Shown here in pieces: positions 8,637 to 17,592 of a stretch of 64,000 nt of DNA. The notes beneath the pieces are model-generated. The model was not told the origin of the DNA. It saw only the letters and a list, made by a program, of their open reading frames with translations, and did not search any database. The stretch is from Dickeya dianthicola NCPPB 453 (GTDB lineage: Bacteria; Pseudomonadota; Gammaproteobacteria; Enterobacterales; Enterobacteriaceae), in NCBI RefSeq assembly GCF_000365305.1, contig NZ_CM001841.1:2447512-2511511 (forward strand). Reading direction: 5' to 3'. The number at the start of each line of letters is the position of its first letter. The stretch's first letter is position 1. The position numbers and the translations under genes were made by a program.

Positions 8637-9405
8637 TGCATCTTTTCCTGAACAACGACAATCTCTGATCCGAGATCGATTAGCGAAGGAAGGTCGGGTG
8701 GTTTGTACCTTGCTGTCGCAAGAATTACAGGTATCGGAACACACCATCCGGCGTGATTTGCAGGAACTGGCGCGAGAAGGTATATGCAAGCGGGTATATG
8801 GCGGCGCGGTCAGCCTGGCACCGGCTGACGGGCATTTTATTACCCGGGCCACTGCCGACAGCGACGCGAAAGACCGGCTGGGGCAATCCTGCGCTGCACT
8901 GGTCCAGGCGGGTCAATGCATCTTTATCGACTCCGGTTCCACCAATCTGGCGATTGCCCGGGCGATACCAACGTCACTCGCCGTCACGGTGGTGACCAAT
9001 TCTCCCGCCATCGCGCTGGAAATGATGAAGTCATCCCAGGCGGAAGTCATCATGCTCGGCGGACGAGTACAACCCCGTACCGGTGGCGCACTGGGTATCA
9101 CACCGCAAAAACAGCTGGAGAATATCTATTTCGATCGCTGTTTTCTGGGCGGTTGCGCGTTGGATGCCACGGAAGGGCTGACGGTATTTGACTACGAAGA
9201 CGCCGAGTTCAAACACGCGGCAGTGCGCAAGAGCAACGAAGTCGTGGTGGCGATGACCTCGGACAAACTCCCGGCCATCGCCCGTTACCATGTCATCCCC
9301 TGCGAAGACATCGCCACGCTGGTGGTGGAAGCGACCATTTCGCCGGATAAGCTCGCCCCTTTTAGCGACAAAAAAATGACTATACGGTTTGCCGAGGTGA
9401 ACTAG
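8626..9405 (+). CDS. DeoR/GlpR-family transcriptional repressor
   Basis: A 259-residue regulator. The N-terminal DeoR helix-turn-helix (residues about 5-58) contains SEHTIRRDLQELAREG. A sugar-phosphate-sensing domain (DeoRC) follows, with FIDSGSTNLAIARAIP typical of its effector loop. ATG 8626 has AAGG six bases upstream and is preferred over TTG 8620. It is divergent from the phosphatase-MFS pair and most likely represses it until a phosphorylated sugar or polyol accumulates. The direct repeats in and before its start codon may also give autoregulation. Confidence 0.88.
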   Translation: MLDYASFPEQRQSLIRDRLAKEGRVVCTLLSQELQVSEHTIRRDLQELAREGICKRVYGGAVSLAPADGHFITRATADSDAKDRLGQSCAALVQAGQCIFIDSGSTNLAIARAIPTSLAVTVVTNSPAIALEMMKSSQAEVIMLGGRVQPRTGGALGITPQKQLENIYFDRCFLGGCALDATEGLTVFDYEDAEFKHAAVRKSNEVVVAMTSDKLPAIARYHVIPCEDIATLVVEATISPDKLAPFSDKKMTIRFAEVN

Positions 9406-9433
9406 CCCCGCCATTCGGTGTTCACACACAGAC

Positions 9434-9470
9434 AAAAAAACAGCGCCCTTGCCAAAACGGGCAAGGGCGC
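9434..9470 (-). terminator. Strong rho-independent terminator of the PotBCD-like operon
   Basis: An 11-bp perfect stem (GCGCCCTTGCC at 9443-9453 and its complement at 9460-9470) with a 6-base loop. On the minus strand it is followed by TGTTTTTTT. It ends the transporter operon and may also act on the convergent DeoR gene. Confidence 0.85.
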
Positions 9471-9521
9471 TTCACCGATATTAATGACGTTGTACGACGG
9501 CGTCAGTATCCGCTGTCGGCA

Positions 9522-10358
9522 TTAATGCCCGCCGCGCAGTTTCTCCGAACGGCGGCGCAGCACCTCCATGACCACCAGCAGCACCAGTGCGGCGGACACC
9601 ATCATGGTCGCAGCGGCGGCGATGGTCGGGTCGAGGTTTTCGCGGATCCCGGCGAACATCTGCAACGGCAGCGTGCGCTGGCGCGGACTGGCGAGAAACA
9701 GCGTGACGATCACTTCATCAAACGAGGTAGCGAACGCGAACAGCGCGCCGGAGAATACGCCGGGAGCGATCAGCGGCAGCGTCACCTTTCGAAATGCCAG
9801 CAGCGGCGGCGCGCCCAGACTGGCGGCGGCGCGGGTCAGGTTTTGATCGTAATTTTTCAGCACCGCGGTGACGGTAATCACCACAAACGGTACGCCCAGC
9901 ACCGCATGGGCCAGCACCAGCCCGATGTAGCTGTTCAACAGCGACAGCTTGGCGAAAAAGAAGAACATCCCGACCGCCACGATCACTACCGGGGCGATCA
10001 TCGGCGAAATCAACACCGCCATCACCAGCGATTTGCCGCGAAACTCGCCGCGCACCAGCCCGACCGACGCCAGTACGCCCAGCCCAGTTGCCAGCGCCGT
10101 CGCCAACGGCGCAATCAGCAAGCTGTTGCCGAGCGCGCTCAGCCATTCACTGGAGTGGAAAAATTCCCGATACCAGCGCAGGGAAAACCCGGCCAACGGG
10201 TAGCTAAGGAACGAGCCGGCGTTGAACGACAACGGCACGATCACCAACACCGGCACTATCAAAAACAGCAGCATCGCCGCGCCGTAAAAATTGAAGAAGC
10301 CATTCCACACCCGTAGCAGCTGCGATCCCTGCTGTCTCATTTCCTTCATCGGTTTCAT
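9522..10358 (-). CDS. Polyamine/GABA-type ABC transporter permease, PotC-like
   Basis: A 278-residue inner-membrane permease with six predicted TM helices and a BPD_transp_1 domain. The EAA loop is around AAASLGAPPLLAFRKVTLPL. It is related to PotC, YdcV and PotI. The start is supported by AAGGAG. It lies 15 bp after the PotB-like permease and is the last gene of a binding protein-PotB-PotC operon that has no ATPase; the likely ATPase lies at 17.8 kb. Its position next to gabD and gabT suggests uptake of GABA or a polyamine. Confidence 0.9.
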   Translation of the reverse strand: MKPMKEMRQQGSQLLRVWNGFFNFYGAAMLLFLIVPVLVIVPLSFNAGSFLSYPLAGFSLRWYREFFHSSEWLSALGNSLLIAPLATALATGLGVLASVGLVRGEFRGKSLVMAVLISPMIAPVVIVAVGMFFFFAKLSLLNSYIGLVLAHAVLGVPFVVITVTAVLKNYDQNLTRAAASLGAPPLLAFRKVTLPLIAPGVFSGALFAFATSFDEVIVTLFLASPRQRTLPLQMFAGIRENLDPTIAAAATMMVSAALVLLVVMEVLRRRSEKLRGGH

Positions 10359-10373
10359 CGCTTGCTCCTTCGG

Positions 10374-11645
10374 TTAACGCGCCGCCGCGTCGGCGTCGGT
10401 GCGGGTGACGCGGATATACACCACATACAGCAGCACCACGATCACCAGCAGTTGTGTTCCCAGCGCCGCCGCCATCCCCCAGTTCATGGTGGTGTTGGTG
10501 AAAAACGCTACAAAATAGCTGAGCATCTGGTCGCCTGGCCCGCCCAGCAGCGCCGGCGTAATGTAGTAGCCAATCGCCATCATGAACACCAGCAGCGCGC
10601 CGGCGGTCACCCCGGCGTAGGTTTGCGGCACATACACCCGCCAGAACGCCAGAAACGGATGCGCGCCCAGTGAAATCGCCGCCCGCACATAGTTGGGCGA
10701 AATGCCTTTCATCACCGCATACAACGGCAACACCAGGAACGGCAACAGAATGTGGGTCATCGAGATGTAGACGCCGATACGGTTAAACACCAGCACCAGC
10801 GGCTCATCAATGATGCCCAGCCCCATCAGCGAACGGTTGATCACCCCGCCGGACTGCAACAGCACAATCCAACTGGCGGTACGCACAATCAACGATGTCC
10901 AGAACGGCAGCAACACCAGAATCATCAGCAGGTTGGCGCGATTATCCGGTTGTTTCGCCAGCCAGTAAGCCAGCGGATAGCCCAGCGCCACACACAGCAG
11001 CGTGACCACCCCTGCCATCAACAACGTGCGCAGCAGCACATCGACATACAGCGCCTGATCCGCTGGTTGCGCCACAACCTTGTCGGTCTGCGAGTCCACC
11101 TTATGGTCGAACACCGCCAGCAGGTAGTAGCTGGTGAACGGCCGCGACGCGCGGTCGATGGTTTTCCAGGTGGTCAGCTCGCCCCACATCGGTTGGTCGG
11201 CAATCAATTGTTCGCGCAGCCCTTGCTGTTCATCCGACGGCAGTTTGCGCAGCGTGCGGGTGATCAATGTGCGGTATTGACCGTCTTCATAACCCAGCCG
11301 TTTGGTGATAGCGGCGACCTGCCCGGTACTGCGGGCATTGCGCAGATCGCTCACCAGCGCCCGGAACACGCTCTCATCCGGCACATCCTTGCCGGACCAT
11401 TGCCGCATCGCCTCGATAGTGGTCGGCATGCTGACGCGCAGGTCCGGGTTGGACACGCTTTTGCCCAGAATCGACAGTATCGGGAACAGAAAACTGACCA
11501 GAATGAACAGGAACAACGGCGCAATCAGCACCAGCGACCGTTTCTGATAGCGGGCCTGTGCCTGATGCAACTGCTGTTTGAGACTGGTGCGATTCCCCTC
11601 GCCGCCGGCAGGCGGCTCTGCCTTCAACATTTCGTTCTGGGACAT
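10374..11645 (-). CDS. Polyamine/GABA-type ABC permease, PotB-like with enlarged periplasmic loop
   Basis: A 423-residue permease. TM1 is at residues about 36-58, followed by a hydrophilic stretch of roughly 140 residues before the next TM helix at about 205. That is far longer than in E. coli PotB (about 275 residues in total). The membrane domain then follows the normal pattern, with the EAA loop near AAISLGAHPFLAFWRVYVPQ. Relatives of about 415 residues with this insertion occur in other proteobacteria, so the protein is not broken. The start has AAGGAGAG. The extra domain may contact the binding protein. It lies 37 bp after the binding-protein gene. Confidence 0.88.
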   Translation of the reverse strand: MSQNEMLKAEPPAGGEGNRTSLKQQLHQAQARYQKRSLVLIAPLFLFILVSFLFPILSILGKSVSNPDLRVSMPTTIEAMRQWSGKDVPDESVFRALVSDLRNARSTGQVAAITKRLGYEDGQYRTLITRTLRKLPSDEQQGLREQLIADQPMWGELTTWKTIDRASRPFTSYYLLAVFDHKVDSQTDKVVAQPADQALYVDVLLRTLLMAGVVTLLCVALGYPLAYWLAKQPDNRANLLMILVLLPFWTSLIVRTASWIVLLQSGGVINRSLMGLGIIDEPLVLVFNRIGVYISMTHILLPFLVLPLYAVMKGISPNYVRAAISLGAHPFLAFWRVYVPQTYAGVTAGALLVFMMAIGYYITPALLGGPGDQMLSYFVAFFTNTTMNWGMAAALGTQLLVIVVLLYVVYIRVTRTDADAAAR

Positions 11646-11681
11646 AAGCGCTCTCTCCTTGTGATCAATACCGGTTCGGAA

Positions 11682-12713
11682 TTACTTCTGGGCGGCCCAG
11701 GCATTGAAGCGCTGTTCCAGTTCTTCGCCGTGCTCGATCCAGAATTCGGTATCCACCTGCACCGACTGGACCAGGTTATCCGGCGCGGTCGGCAGGTTGC
11801 GGCTGATAGCCGGGTCCAGCAAGGCGGTGGTTTTGCCGTTGGTCGGGCCGTAGGCGATGTTTTCCGCAAACACTTTCTGGTTTTCCGGCTGGTTGGCGAA
11901 CGCGATGAACTGCTCGGCCAGCGCTTTATGTTTGGAGCCTTTCACGATGGCCCAGCTATCCAGGTCGTACAGGCCGTCTTTCCAGACGATATTGATGCCC
12001 GGTTTCTCTTTCTGCGCCACCGCCACGCGGCCGTTGTAGGCGGATGTCATCACCACGTCGCCCGCCACCAGCCACTGCAACGGCTGCGCGCCGGATTCCC
12101 ACCACTGGATGTTGGATTTGATCTGATCGAGCTTCTTGAACGCCCGATCGACGCCGGCCGGGGTCGCCAGCACGGTGTAGACCTCTTCACGTTTCACGCC
12201 GTCCGCCAGCAAGGCGATTTCCAGCGTGAACTTGGCGCTCTTGCGCAGCGCGCGCTTGCCGGGGAAATTTTTCACATCCCAGAAGTCGACCCAGCTTTTC
12301 GGCGCCTGTTGCAGTTTGTTGGCGTTATAGGTCAGCACGGTAGACCAGACAAAGATCCCGGCGCCGCACTCGGAAACCGCACCTTTGACGAAATCAGCCT
12401 GATTGCCCAATTTTTTCCAGTCCAGCGGTTCAAACAACCCTTCGTTGCAACCGCGCAGCAGTTCCGGACCTTCCACTTCCACGACGTCCCAGCCGACCTG
12501 ACCGGTCTGCACCATCGCGCGGATGCGAGCCATTTCACCATTGTATTCGCCGGCTTCGATCGCGCCCTTGCCTGCCGCCTGAAACGGTTTGTAAAACGCT
12601 TTGTCCTGCGCGTCCTTGTTGGTGCCGCCAAAGGAAATCACGGTCAGGTTTTCAGCCCAGCTCTGGGAAGCCAGAGCAACGAGCAGAGCGGATAATGCAA
12701 ATTTTTTCAACAT
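11682..12713 (-). CDS. Periplasmic spermidine/putrescine (PotD)-type binding protein
   Basis: A 343-residue family-1 solute-binding protein. The signal peptide MLKKFALSALLVALASQSWA is followed by ENLTVISFGG, the usual start of the PotD/YdcS type. The start at 12713 is chosen for the signal peptide and an AGGAG site; the nine-residue in-frame extension is discarded. It heads the operon with the two permeases. GABA catabolic genes lie immediately upstream, which suggests GABA, putrescine or a related amine as the ligand. The family name alone does not settle this. Confidence 0.9.
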   Translation of the reverse strand: MLKKFALSALLVALASQSWAENLTVISFGGTNKDAQDKAFYKPFQAAGKGAIEAGEYNGEMARIRAMVQTGQVGWDVVEVEGPELLRGCNEGLFEPLDWKKLGNQADFVKGAVSECGAGIFVWSTVLTYNANKLQQAPKSWVDFWDVKNFPGKRALRKSAKFTLEIALLADGVKREEVYTVLATPAGVDRAFKKLDQIKSNIQWWESGAQPLQWLVAGDVVMTSAYNGRVAVAQKEKPGINIVWKDGLYDLDSWAIVKGSKHKALAEQFIAFANQPENQKVFAENIAYGPTNGKTTALLDPAISRNLPTAPDNLVQSVQVDTEFWIEHGEELEQRFNAWAAQK

Positions 12714-12863
12714 GGTCTGGCTCCTGAAGAGAGTAGTCAACGTATGCCCACGAGGGCAAAACCCTTAATTTTTTTGATGCATAGGCATCATTTTATAAAG
12801 CAGTTTTCATGCCAGTTTCTGTCGTCTGGGTCGAAAACCGCCGGATGGCGCCGTGGAGAAACC

Positions 12864-12886
12864 GCGCTGTGCAATATGCACAGCGC
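12864..12886. promoter_or_regulatory. 23-bp palindrome, candidate operator (copy 1)
   Basis: Arms GCGCTGTGCA and TGCACAGCGC flank the central ATA. The core TGTGCAATATGCACAG recurs with one change at 17593-17608, upstream of the detached ATPase gene. It lies about 150 bp upstream of the binding-protein start. The sharing of this motif by two promoters of one transport system is the argument for an operator. Confidence 0.6.
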
Positions 12887-13004
12887 CTATCCTGTTTTTA
12901 ACGTGATGACCGGTTTTTTAGCGTGGCGACCGGTGTTGAATCCGCCTTATTGTGGTGCATTCCGATAGCAAGACTGCACCACTCTGGCCCGGGACGCCGT
13001 TCTG

Positions 13005-13025
13005 AATGAACCATCCCGGTTCATT
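13005..13025 (-). terminator. Possible 3' stem-loop of gabD
   Basis: AATGAACC and GGTTCATT form an 8-bp stem with the 5-base loop ATCCC, starting five bases after the gabD stop on the minus strand. There is no U-tract, so it may stabilise the message or pause transcription rather than terminate it. Confidence 0.4.
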
Positions 13026-13029
13026 GGCG

Positions 13030-14490
13030 TCAGGCTGAAGGGGTGAGGTCAACGCAGAGATATTTCATCTCCAGGTATTCCTCGATGCCGAAGCGTGAGC
13101 CTTCACGCCCCAGTCCTGACTGTTTTACCCCGCCAAAGGGGGCTACTTCGTTGGAAATGAGGCCGGTGTTGATCCCCACCATGCCGTATTCAAGCGCTTC
13201 CGGCACTCGCCACTGGCGGATAGCGTCGCGGGTGTAGACGTAGGCGGCCAGACCGAACTCGGTATCGTTGGCCATCGCCACCGCCTGCGCCTCATCGTCA
13301 AACGGAAACAGCGGCGCCACCGGGCCAAACGTCTCCTCTCGGGCGAAACGCATGTCGCGCGTCACGCCGCCTATCACCGTCGGGGTGAAGAAGGTGCCGC
13401 CGAGCGCGTGGCGTGAGCCGCCGGTCAGCAGTTCCGCCCCTTTTGACAGCGCATCGTCAATATGCTGCTCGACTTTGCCGACCGCGTCCTGGTCGATCAG
13501 CGGGCCTTGCATCACGCCGGGCTGGGTGCCGTCGCCCACTTTCAGCTTTTCCACCTCCTCCACCAGCCGAGCGGCCAGCGCCGGATAGATGCCGCGCTGA
13601 ACATAAATGCGATTGGCGCAGACGCAGGTCTGGCCGCTGTTGCGGAATTTAGACGCCAGAATGCCTTTTATCGCCTGCTCCAGGTCGGCATCGTCAAACA
13701 CGATAAACGGCGCGTTGCCGCCCAGCTCCAGCGACAGCTTTTTCACCGTCGGCGCGCATTGCGCCATCAGAAGGCGGCCGACTTCGGTGGAACCGGTGAA
13801 ACTCAGCTTGCGCACCACCGGGCTGTCGCACAGGACTTTACCCACCGCCGGCGCGTCGCCGGTCACCACCTGCAACACGCCGGCGGGAATACCGGCCTGC
13901 TGCGCCAGTTCCGCCAGCGCCAGCGCGGTAAACGGCGTCTGCTCCGCCGGCTTGATGATCATGGTGCAGCCGGCCGCCAGCGCCGGCGCGGCTTTGCGGG
14001 TGATCATCGCCGCCGGGAAGTTCCACGGCGTGATCGCCGCGCACACGCCGATGCCCTGCTTGATAACCAACAAGCGCTGGTTGGCCTGCGGCGATTGCAG
14101 CACGCTGCCTTCCACCCGCTTGGCCTCTTCGGCGAACCAGTCGATAAACGAGGTGGCGTAGGCGATTTCACCGCTGGCTTCCGCCAGCGATTTGCCCTGT
14201 TCGGCGGTTAGAATCGCCGCCAGGTCGTCCTGATTGGCGCGAATCAAATGCGCCCAGGCCTGCATCAGCGCAGCACGCTCTTTGCCGGTGCGCTGGCGCC
14301 ACGCGCTCAGCGCCTGCTCGGCGGCGGTAATCGCCTGCTGGGTCTGCTCCGCCGTCACCAGCGGAATGCTTCCCAGCTCGGTACCGGTCGCGGGATTGGT
14401 CACGCTCAGACGCGCCCCGTTGAAGCTATCCTGCCATTCGCCGCCGATCAGAGATTGCTGGCGGAATAACGTTTTATTTTTCAGTTGCAT
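13030..14490 (-). CDS. gabD: Succinate-semialdehyde dehydrogenase
   Basis: A 486-residue NAD(P)-dependent aldehyde dehydrogenase that oxidises succinate semialdehyde to succinate, the second step of GABA breakdown. The N-terminus MQLKNKTLFRQQSLIGGEW resembles E. coli GabD. The general base is Glu255 (LELGG) and the catalytic nucleophile Cys289 (SGQTC). The length matches the family. ATG 14490 has AAGGG upstream; a six-residue in-frame extension is not needed. It starts 21 bp after the gabT stop, so the order gabT-gabD indicates co-transcription from the promoter facing the MocR gene. Confidence 0.95.
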   Translation of the reverse strand: MQLKNKTLFRQQSLIGGEWQDSFNGARLSVTNPATGTELGSIPLVTAEQTQQAITAAEQALSAWRQRTGKERAALMQAWAHLIRANQDDLAAILTAEQGKSLAEASGEIAYATSFIDWFAEEAKRVEGSVLQSPQANQRLLVIKQGIGVCAAITPWNFPAAMITRKAAPALAAGCTMIIKPAEQTPFTALALAELAQQAGIPAGVLQVVTGDAPAVGKVLCDSPVVRKLSFTGSTEVGRLLMAQCAPTVKKLSLELGGNAPFIVFDDADLEQAIKGILASKFRNSGQTCVCANRIYVQRGIYPALAARLVEEVEKLKVGDGTQPGVMQGPLIDQDAVGKVEQHIDDALSKGAELLTGGSRHALGGTFFTPTVIGGVTRDMRFAREETFGPVAPLFPFDDEAQAVAMANDTEFGLAAYVYTRDAIRQWRVPEALEYGMVGINTGLISNEVAPFGGVKQSGLGREGSRFGIEEYLEMKYLCVDLTPSA

Positions 14491-14511
14491 AACTACCCTT
14501 TCACTCACGTC

Positions 14512-15777
14512 TCACTTCGCCAGAACGCGGGTCAGAATCGACAGCGCCTTGCTGAACTGGGTATCCGGAATGGTCAGTGGATACAGGAAACGAATCACGT
14601 TGCCGTGCGTGCCGCAGGTCAACAGCAGCAGCCCCTGTTCCAGCGCCGCCTGCTGGTATTTTTTGGTGATCTCCGCGCTCGGTTTGCCGGTCTGCGGATC
14701 GTTAAACTCCACCGCCACCATCGAGCCGCGGGCGCGAATATCCGCGATCGCCGGGTTGTCGGCTTTCGCTCGTTCCAGCGCTTCTACCAGTGTAGCGCCC
14801 AGACGCTGGGCTCGCTGGCACAGTTGCTCTTCCTCAATCACATCCAGCACCGCCAGCGCCGACGCCACCGCCAGCGGGTTACCGGCATAGGTACCGCCCA
14901 GCCCGCCGGGGCCCGGCGCATCCATCACCTCAGCACGGCCCACCACGCCGGAAATCGGGAAACCGCCGCCCAGACTTTTCGCCATAGTGATCAGGTCCGC
15001 TTTATCGTCGTAGTACTCCATCGCGAACACCTTGCCGGTACGGGCAAAACCGGTCTGCACTTCATCGGCGATCAACAACATGCCGTGTTTGTCGCAGAGC
15101 TGGCGCACGCCGCTGATGAACTCCGGCGGCGCGACAATAAAGCCGCCCTCGCCCTGCACCGGCTCCAGCAGAATGGCCGCGACCTGATCGGCGGCGATAT
15201 CGGTGTGCAGCAGGCGATCAATACTGTCCAGCGCCTGTTCCACGGTGATGCCATGCTGGGCGTTCGGATACAGCGCGTGGAAAATGGACCCTGGGAACGG
15301 GCCGAATCCGGTGGAGTACGGCGCCACTTTGCCGGTCAGCGTCAGGGTCAGCAGCGTACGGCCGTGGAACGCGGCACCAAAGGCGATCACGCCCGGACGT
15401 TTGGTATAGGCGCGGGCGATTTTCACCGCATTTTCAACCGCTTCGGCACCCGTGGTGAAGAAAGCGGTCTTAGCCGGGCCGGCTATCGGCGCCAGCGCGT
15501 TCAGGCGCTCCGCCAGCGTCACATAGCTGCCGTACGGCACGATTTGATACGCGGTATGGGTGAATTTCTCCAGTTGTTCGCGCACCGCCGCCATCAGCTT
15601 CGGGTGACGGTGGCCGGTGTTCAGCACCGCAATCCCGGCAGCAAAATCAATATATTCGCGCCCTTCAACATCCCACAGGGTGGCGTTCTCGGCCTTGTCG
15701 GCAAAAAAATCACACATGACGCCCACGCCACGCGGCGTAGCGGCCAAACGACGTTGATTCAATTCGCTGTTACTCAT
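14512..15777 (-). CDS. gabT: 4-aminobutyrate aminotransferase
   Basis: A 421-residue PLP-dependent class-III aminotransferase that converts GABA and 2-oxoglutarate to succinate semialdehyde and glutamate. The N-terminus MSNSELNQRR and the motifs TTGAEAVENAVK, LIADEVQTGFARTGK and MAKSLGGG (Schiff-base Lys267) match GabT. The start at 15777 is chosen by alignment to the family; a 27-residue in-frame extension runs into the intergenic promoter region. It is divergent from a GabR-type regulator with 126 bp between, which is the classical arrangement for control of gabTD. Confidence 0.95.
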   Translation of the reverse strand: MSNSELNQRRLAATPRGVGVMCDFFADKAENATLWDVEGREYIDFAAGIAVLNTGHRHPKLMAAVREQLEKFTHTAYQIVPYGSYVTLAERLNALAPIAGPAKTAFFTTGAEAVENAVKIARAYTKRPGVIAFGAAFHGRTLLTLTLTGKVAPYSTGFGPFPGSIFHALYPNAQHGITVEQALDSIDRLLHTDIAADQVAAILLEPVQGEGGFIVAPPEFISGVRQLCDKHGMLLIADEVQTGFARTGKVFAMEYYDDKADLITMAKSLGGGFPISGVVGRAEVMDAPGPGGLGGTYAGNPLAVASALAVLDVIEEEQLCQRAQRLGATLVEALERAKADNPAIADIRARGSMVAVEFNDPQTGKPSAEITKKYQQAALEQGLLLLTCGTHGNVIRFLYPLTIPDTQFSKALSILTRVLAK

Positions 15778-15903
15778 TATTCTGCTCCGATTCGATGAAC
15801 ACACCGCCCAACAGGGGCTGACGATTAACGTTCTGATGTTGCTATTTATCCCCTGCATGGCCCTATAATCCAGAGCCAGTTTTTAATATTTGAAGGATCC
15901 ACT
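15778..15903. promoter_or_regulatory. Divergent gabT / gabR-like promoter region
   Basis: A 126-bp spacer between the two divergent starts. A perfect -10 hexamer TATAAT lies at 15864-15869 in plus orientation, with a poor, widely spaced -35 candidate (TTGCTA, 19-bp spacing). The regulator gene has AAGGA just before its TTG start. MocR regulators usually bind in such spacers. The palindrome found at 12.9 and 17.6 kb is not present here. Confidence 0.5.
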
Positions 15904-17391
15904 TTGCGCTCACTACTGACCGATTTACTGTTGCAGGGGCTGGAGCAACAGCAGGAAGGCACCCTCAACAAGCGGCTGTACGACACTATCCGGCTGGCGA
16001 TTTTGACCGGTGATATCGCGCCGGGGCGGCGGCTGCCCTCATCGCGCGACCTGGCGCAGCAGCTGTCGCTGTCGCGCAATACGGTGATTGCCGCCTTTGA
16101 ACAATTGCTGGCGGAAGGCTATATCGAAACCCGCACCGGCAGCGGCAGCTACGTCACCGAACAGTTGCCGGACACCCACCCGCCGGATGTGCGCGACGAT
16201 ATTCAGTCGCCATTGCGCCCGGCGGTGCAGGAGATTTCCCGGCGCGGCATGCACCTGCTGGGCTACGCCGGCGCGTCGGCGCGCCAGTGGGGGGCGTTCA
16301 TGCCGGGCATCCCGGATATCGCCAGCTTTCCGCATGACCTGTGGCGGCGGCTGCAAACCCGCCTGTCCCGACGCCTGAAACCGGAACAACTCTCCTACTC
16401 GCCGATCGGCGGTTGCCCGGAACTGCAACAGGCGCTGGTGGACTACCTGCGGGTGGCGCGCTCGGTCACCTGTACCCCGGAACAAATTCTGATTACCGAA
16501 GGCACCCATCAGGCGATGGACCTGCTGGCCAAAATGCTGTGTAACCCCGGCGATCTGGCGTGGATTGAAGACCCTTGCTACTGGGGCATGCGCAACGTGC
16601 TGACCATCAACGGCTTGCGCGTCGCGCCCATCGAGGTGGATGAACAAGGGATGGTGCCGCCGGAGGACGTCTCGCCCCATTCGGTGCCGCGGCTGATTTG
16701 CGTCACCCCGTCGCACCAGTATCCGCTGGGCGCGGTGATGAGCCTGGCGCGCCGTCAGCGCCTGCTGGCGCTGGCGCAGGAACACAGCAGTTGGGTCATT
16801 GAAGACGATTACGACAGCGAATTCCGTTTTTCCGGCAGCCCTATCCCGGCGCTGCAGGGGCTGCAAACCCAGCCGCCGGTGATTTACATCGGCACCTGCA
16901 GCAAAACCCTCTATCCGGGGCTGCGCGTCAGTTACATGGTGCTGCCGCCGCATCTGGCGCGCGAGCTGAAAACGGCGCATGCCGAGCTATACCGGGGCGG
17001 CCACCTGCTGACGCAGCTAACGCTGAGTCAGTTCATCAGCGAAGGTCACTACGCCGCCCACATCCGCCGCATGCGCCTGCTGTACGCGCGCCGTCGCGCC
17101 CTGCTGAGCGAGTTGATCGTGCAGCATCTGGGCGAAGATTATCTTGGCTACAACAGTAACGCCGGTCTGCACCTGATTTTGCGGCTGCCCGATCACATCG
17201 ACGATGTGGTGCTGAGCGCCCGTATTCTGCAACACGGCGTGATGGTCAAACCGCTGTCCAGTTACTATCTGCGACCGACGCACCAGCGCGGGCTGCTGCT
17301 CGGTTACGCCAGCGTGGACGACGCCGAGATGGTGCAGGCGTTTAACGTAATTCTTTACTGTTTACGCACGCTGGAAAACGCGCGCGCCTGA
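15904..17391 (+). CDS. MocR/GabR-type PLP-dependent transcriptional regulator
   Basis: A 495-residue fusion of an N-terminal GntR winged helix (residues about 20-88, with LPSSRDLAQQLSLSRNTV) and a C-terminal class-I aminotransferase-like domain. The PLP-anchoring lysine is Lys334 in GTCSKTLYPGL, and VIEDDYDSEFR is the usual MocR signature. In Bacillus, GabR of this family activates gabTD when GABA reacts with its PLP, and the divergent gabT here supports the same role. Translation starts at TTG 15904, with AAGGA spaced correctly; no closer ATG fits the GntR domain. GabR-like function is inferred from family and context. Confidence 0.88.
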   Translation: MRSLLTDLLLQGLEQQQEGTLNKRLYDTIRLAILTGDIAPGRRLPSSRDLAQQLSLSRNTVIAAFEQLLAEGYIETRTGSGSYVTEQLPDTHPPDVRDDIQSPLRPAVQEISRRGMHLLGYAGASARQWGAFMPGIPDIASFPHDLWRRLQTRLSRRLKPEQLSYSPIGGCPELQQALVDYLRVARSVTCTPEQILITEGTHQAMDLLAKMLCNPGDLAWIEDPCYWGMRNVLTINGLRVAPIEVDEQGMVPPEDVSPHSVPRLICVTPSHQYPLGAVMSLARRQRLLALAQEHSSWVIEDDYDSEFRFSGSPIPALQGLQTQPPVIYIGTCSKTLYPGLRVSYMVLPPHLARELKTAHAELYRGGHLLTQLTLSQFISEGHYAAHIRRMRLLYARRRALLSELIVQHLGEDYLGYNSNAGLHLILRLPDHIDDVVLSARILQHGVMVKPLSSYYLRPTHQRGLLLGYASVDDAEMVQAFNVILYCLRTLENARA

Positions 17392-17419
17392 ATCCCCCGC
17401 CCGGCGTTTTTGCGCGCGG

Positions 17420-17453
17420 ACTTGCCTCCCCAAACTACTTACCTCCCCAAACA
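17420..17453. repeat. 17-bp tandem duplication after the MocR gene
   Basis: ACTTGCCTCCCCAAACT (17420-17436) is followed directly by ACTTACCTCCCCAAACA (17437-17453), 15 of 17 bases identical. It begins 29 bp after the stop codon of the regulator. Confidence 0.8.
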
Positions 17454-17592
17454 CGCCGCCGTGTTTTCCGCCTCGCCGAGGCGCACAATATCGGTGCCTT
17501 TATTTAACATCATCCTCACCATTTTGAGGCACAGGTAGGTGGTCATCCCTCTACCTGTTCACTGCTACGGTTCACTTTTGCGATGTTACTGT

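Larger units (their letters stand above)
12714..13029. other. Intergenic region between gabD and the binding-protein gene
   Basis: 316 bp with no supported gene. It holds the minus-strand promoter region of the transporter operon, the palindrome at 12864-12886, an imperfect 20-bp direct repeat around GACCGG (about 12900-12940), and an 8-bp stem (13005-13025) just after the gabD stop. Confidence 0.6.

Noticed and set aside
10752-12695. 647-codon plus-strand ORF opposite the PotB-like and binding-protein genes
   Set aside because: Same reason: it is the complement of two well-conserved transporter genes and has shadow-type composition.
12864-12886. Reading the 23-bp palindrome as a plain terminator
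   Set aside because: The T-rich stretch on the plus strand is eight bases away and no plus-strand gene precedes it. The near-identical copy at 17593 favours an operator.
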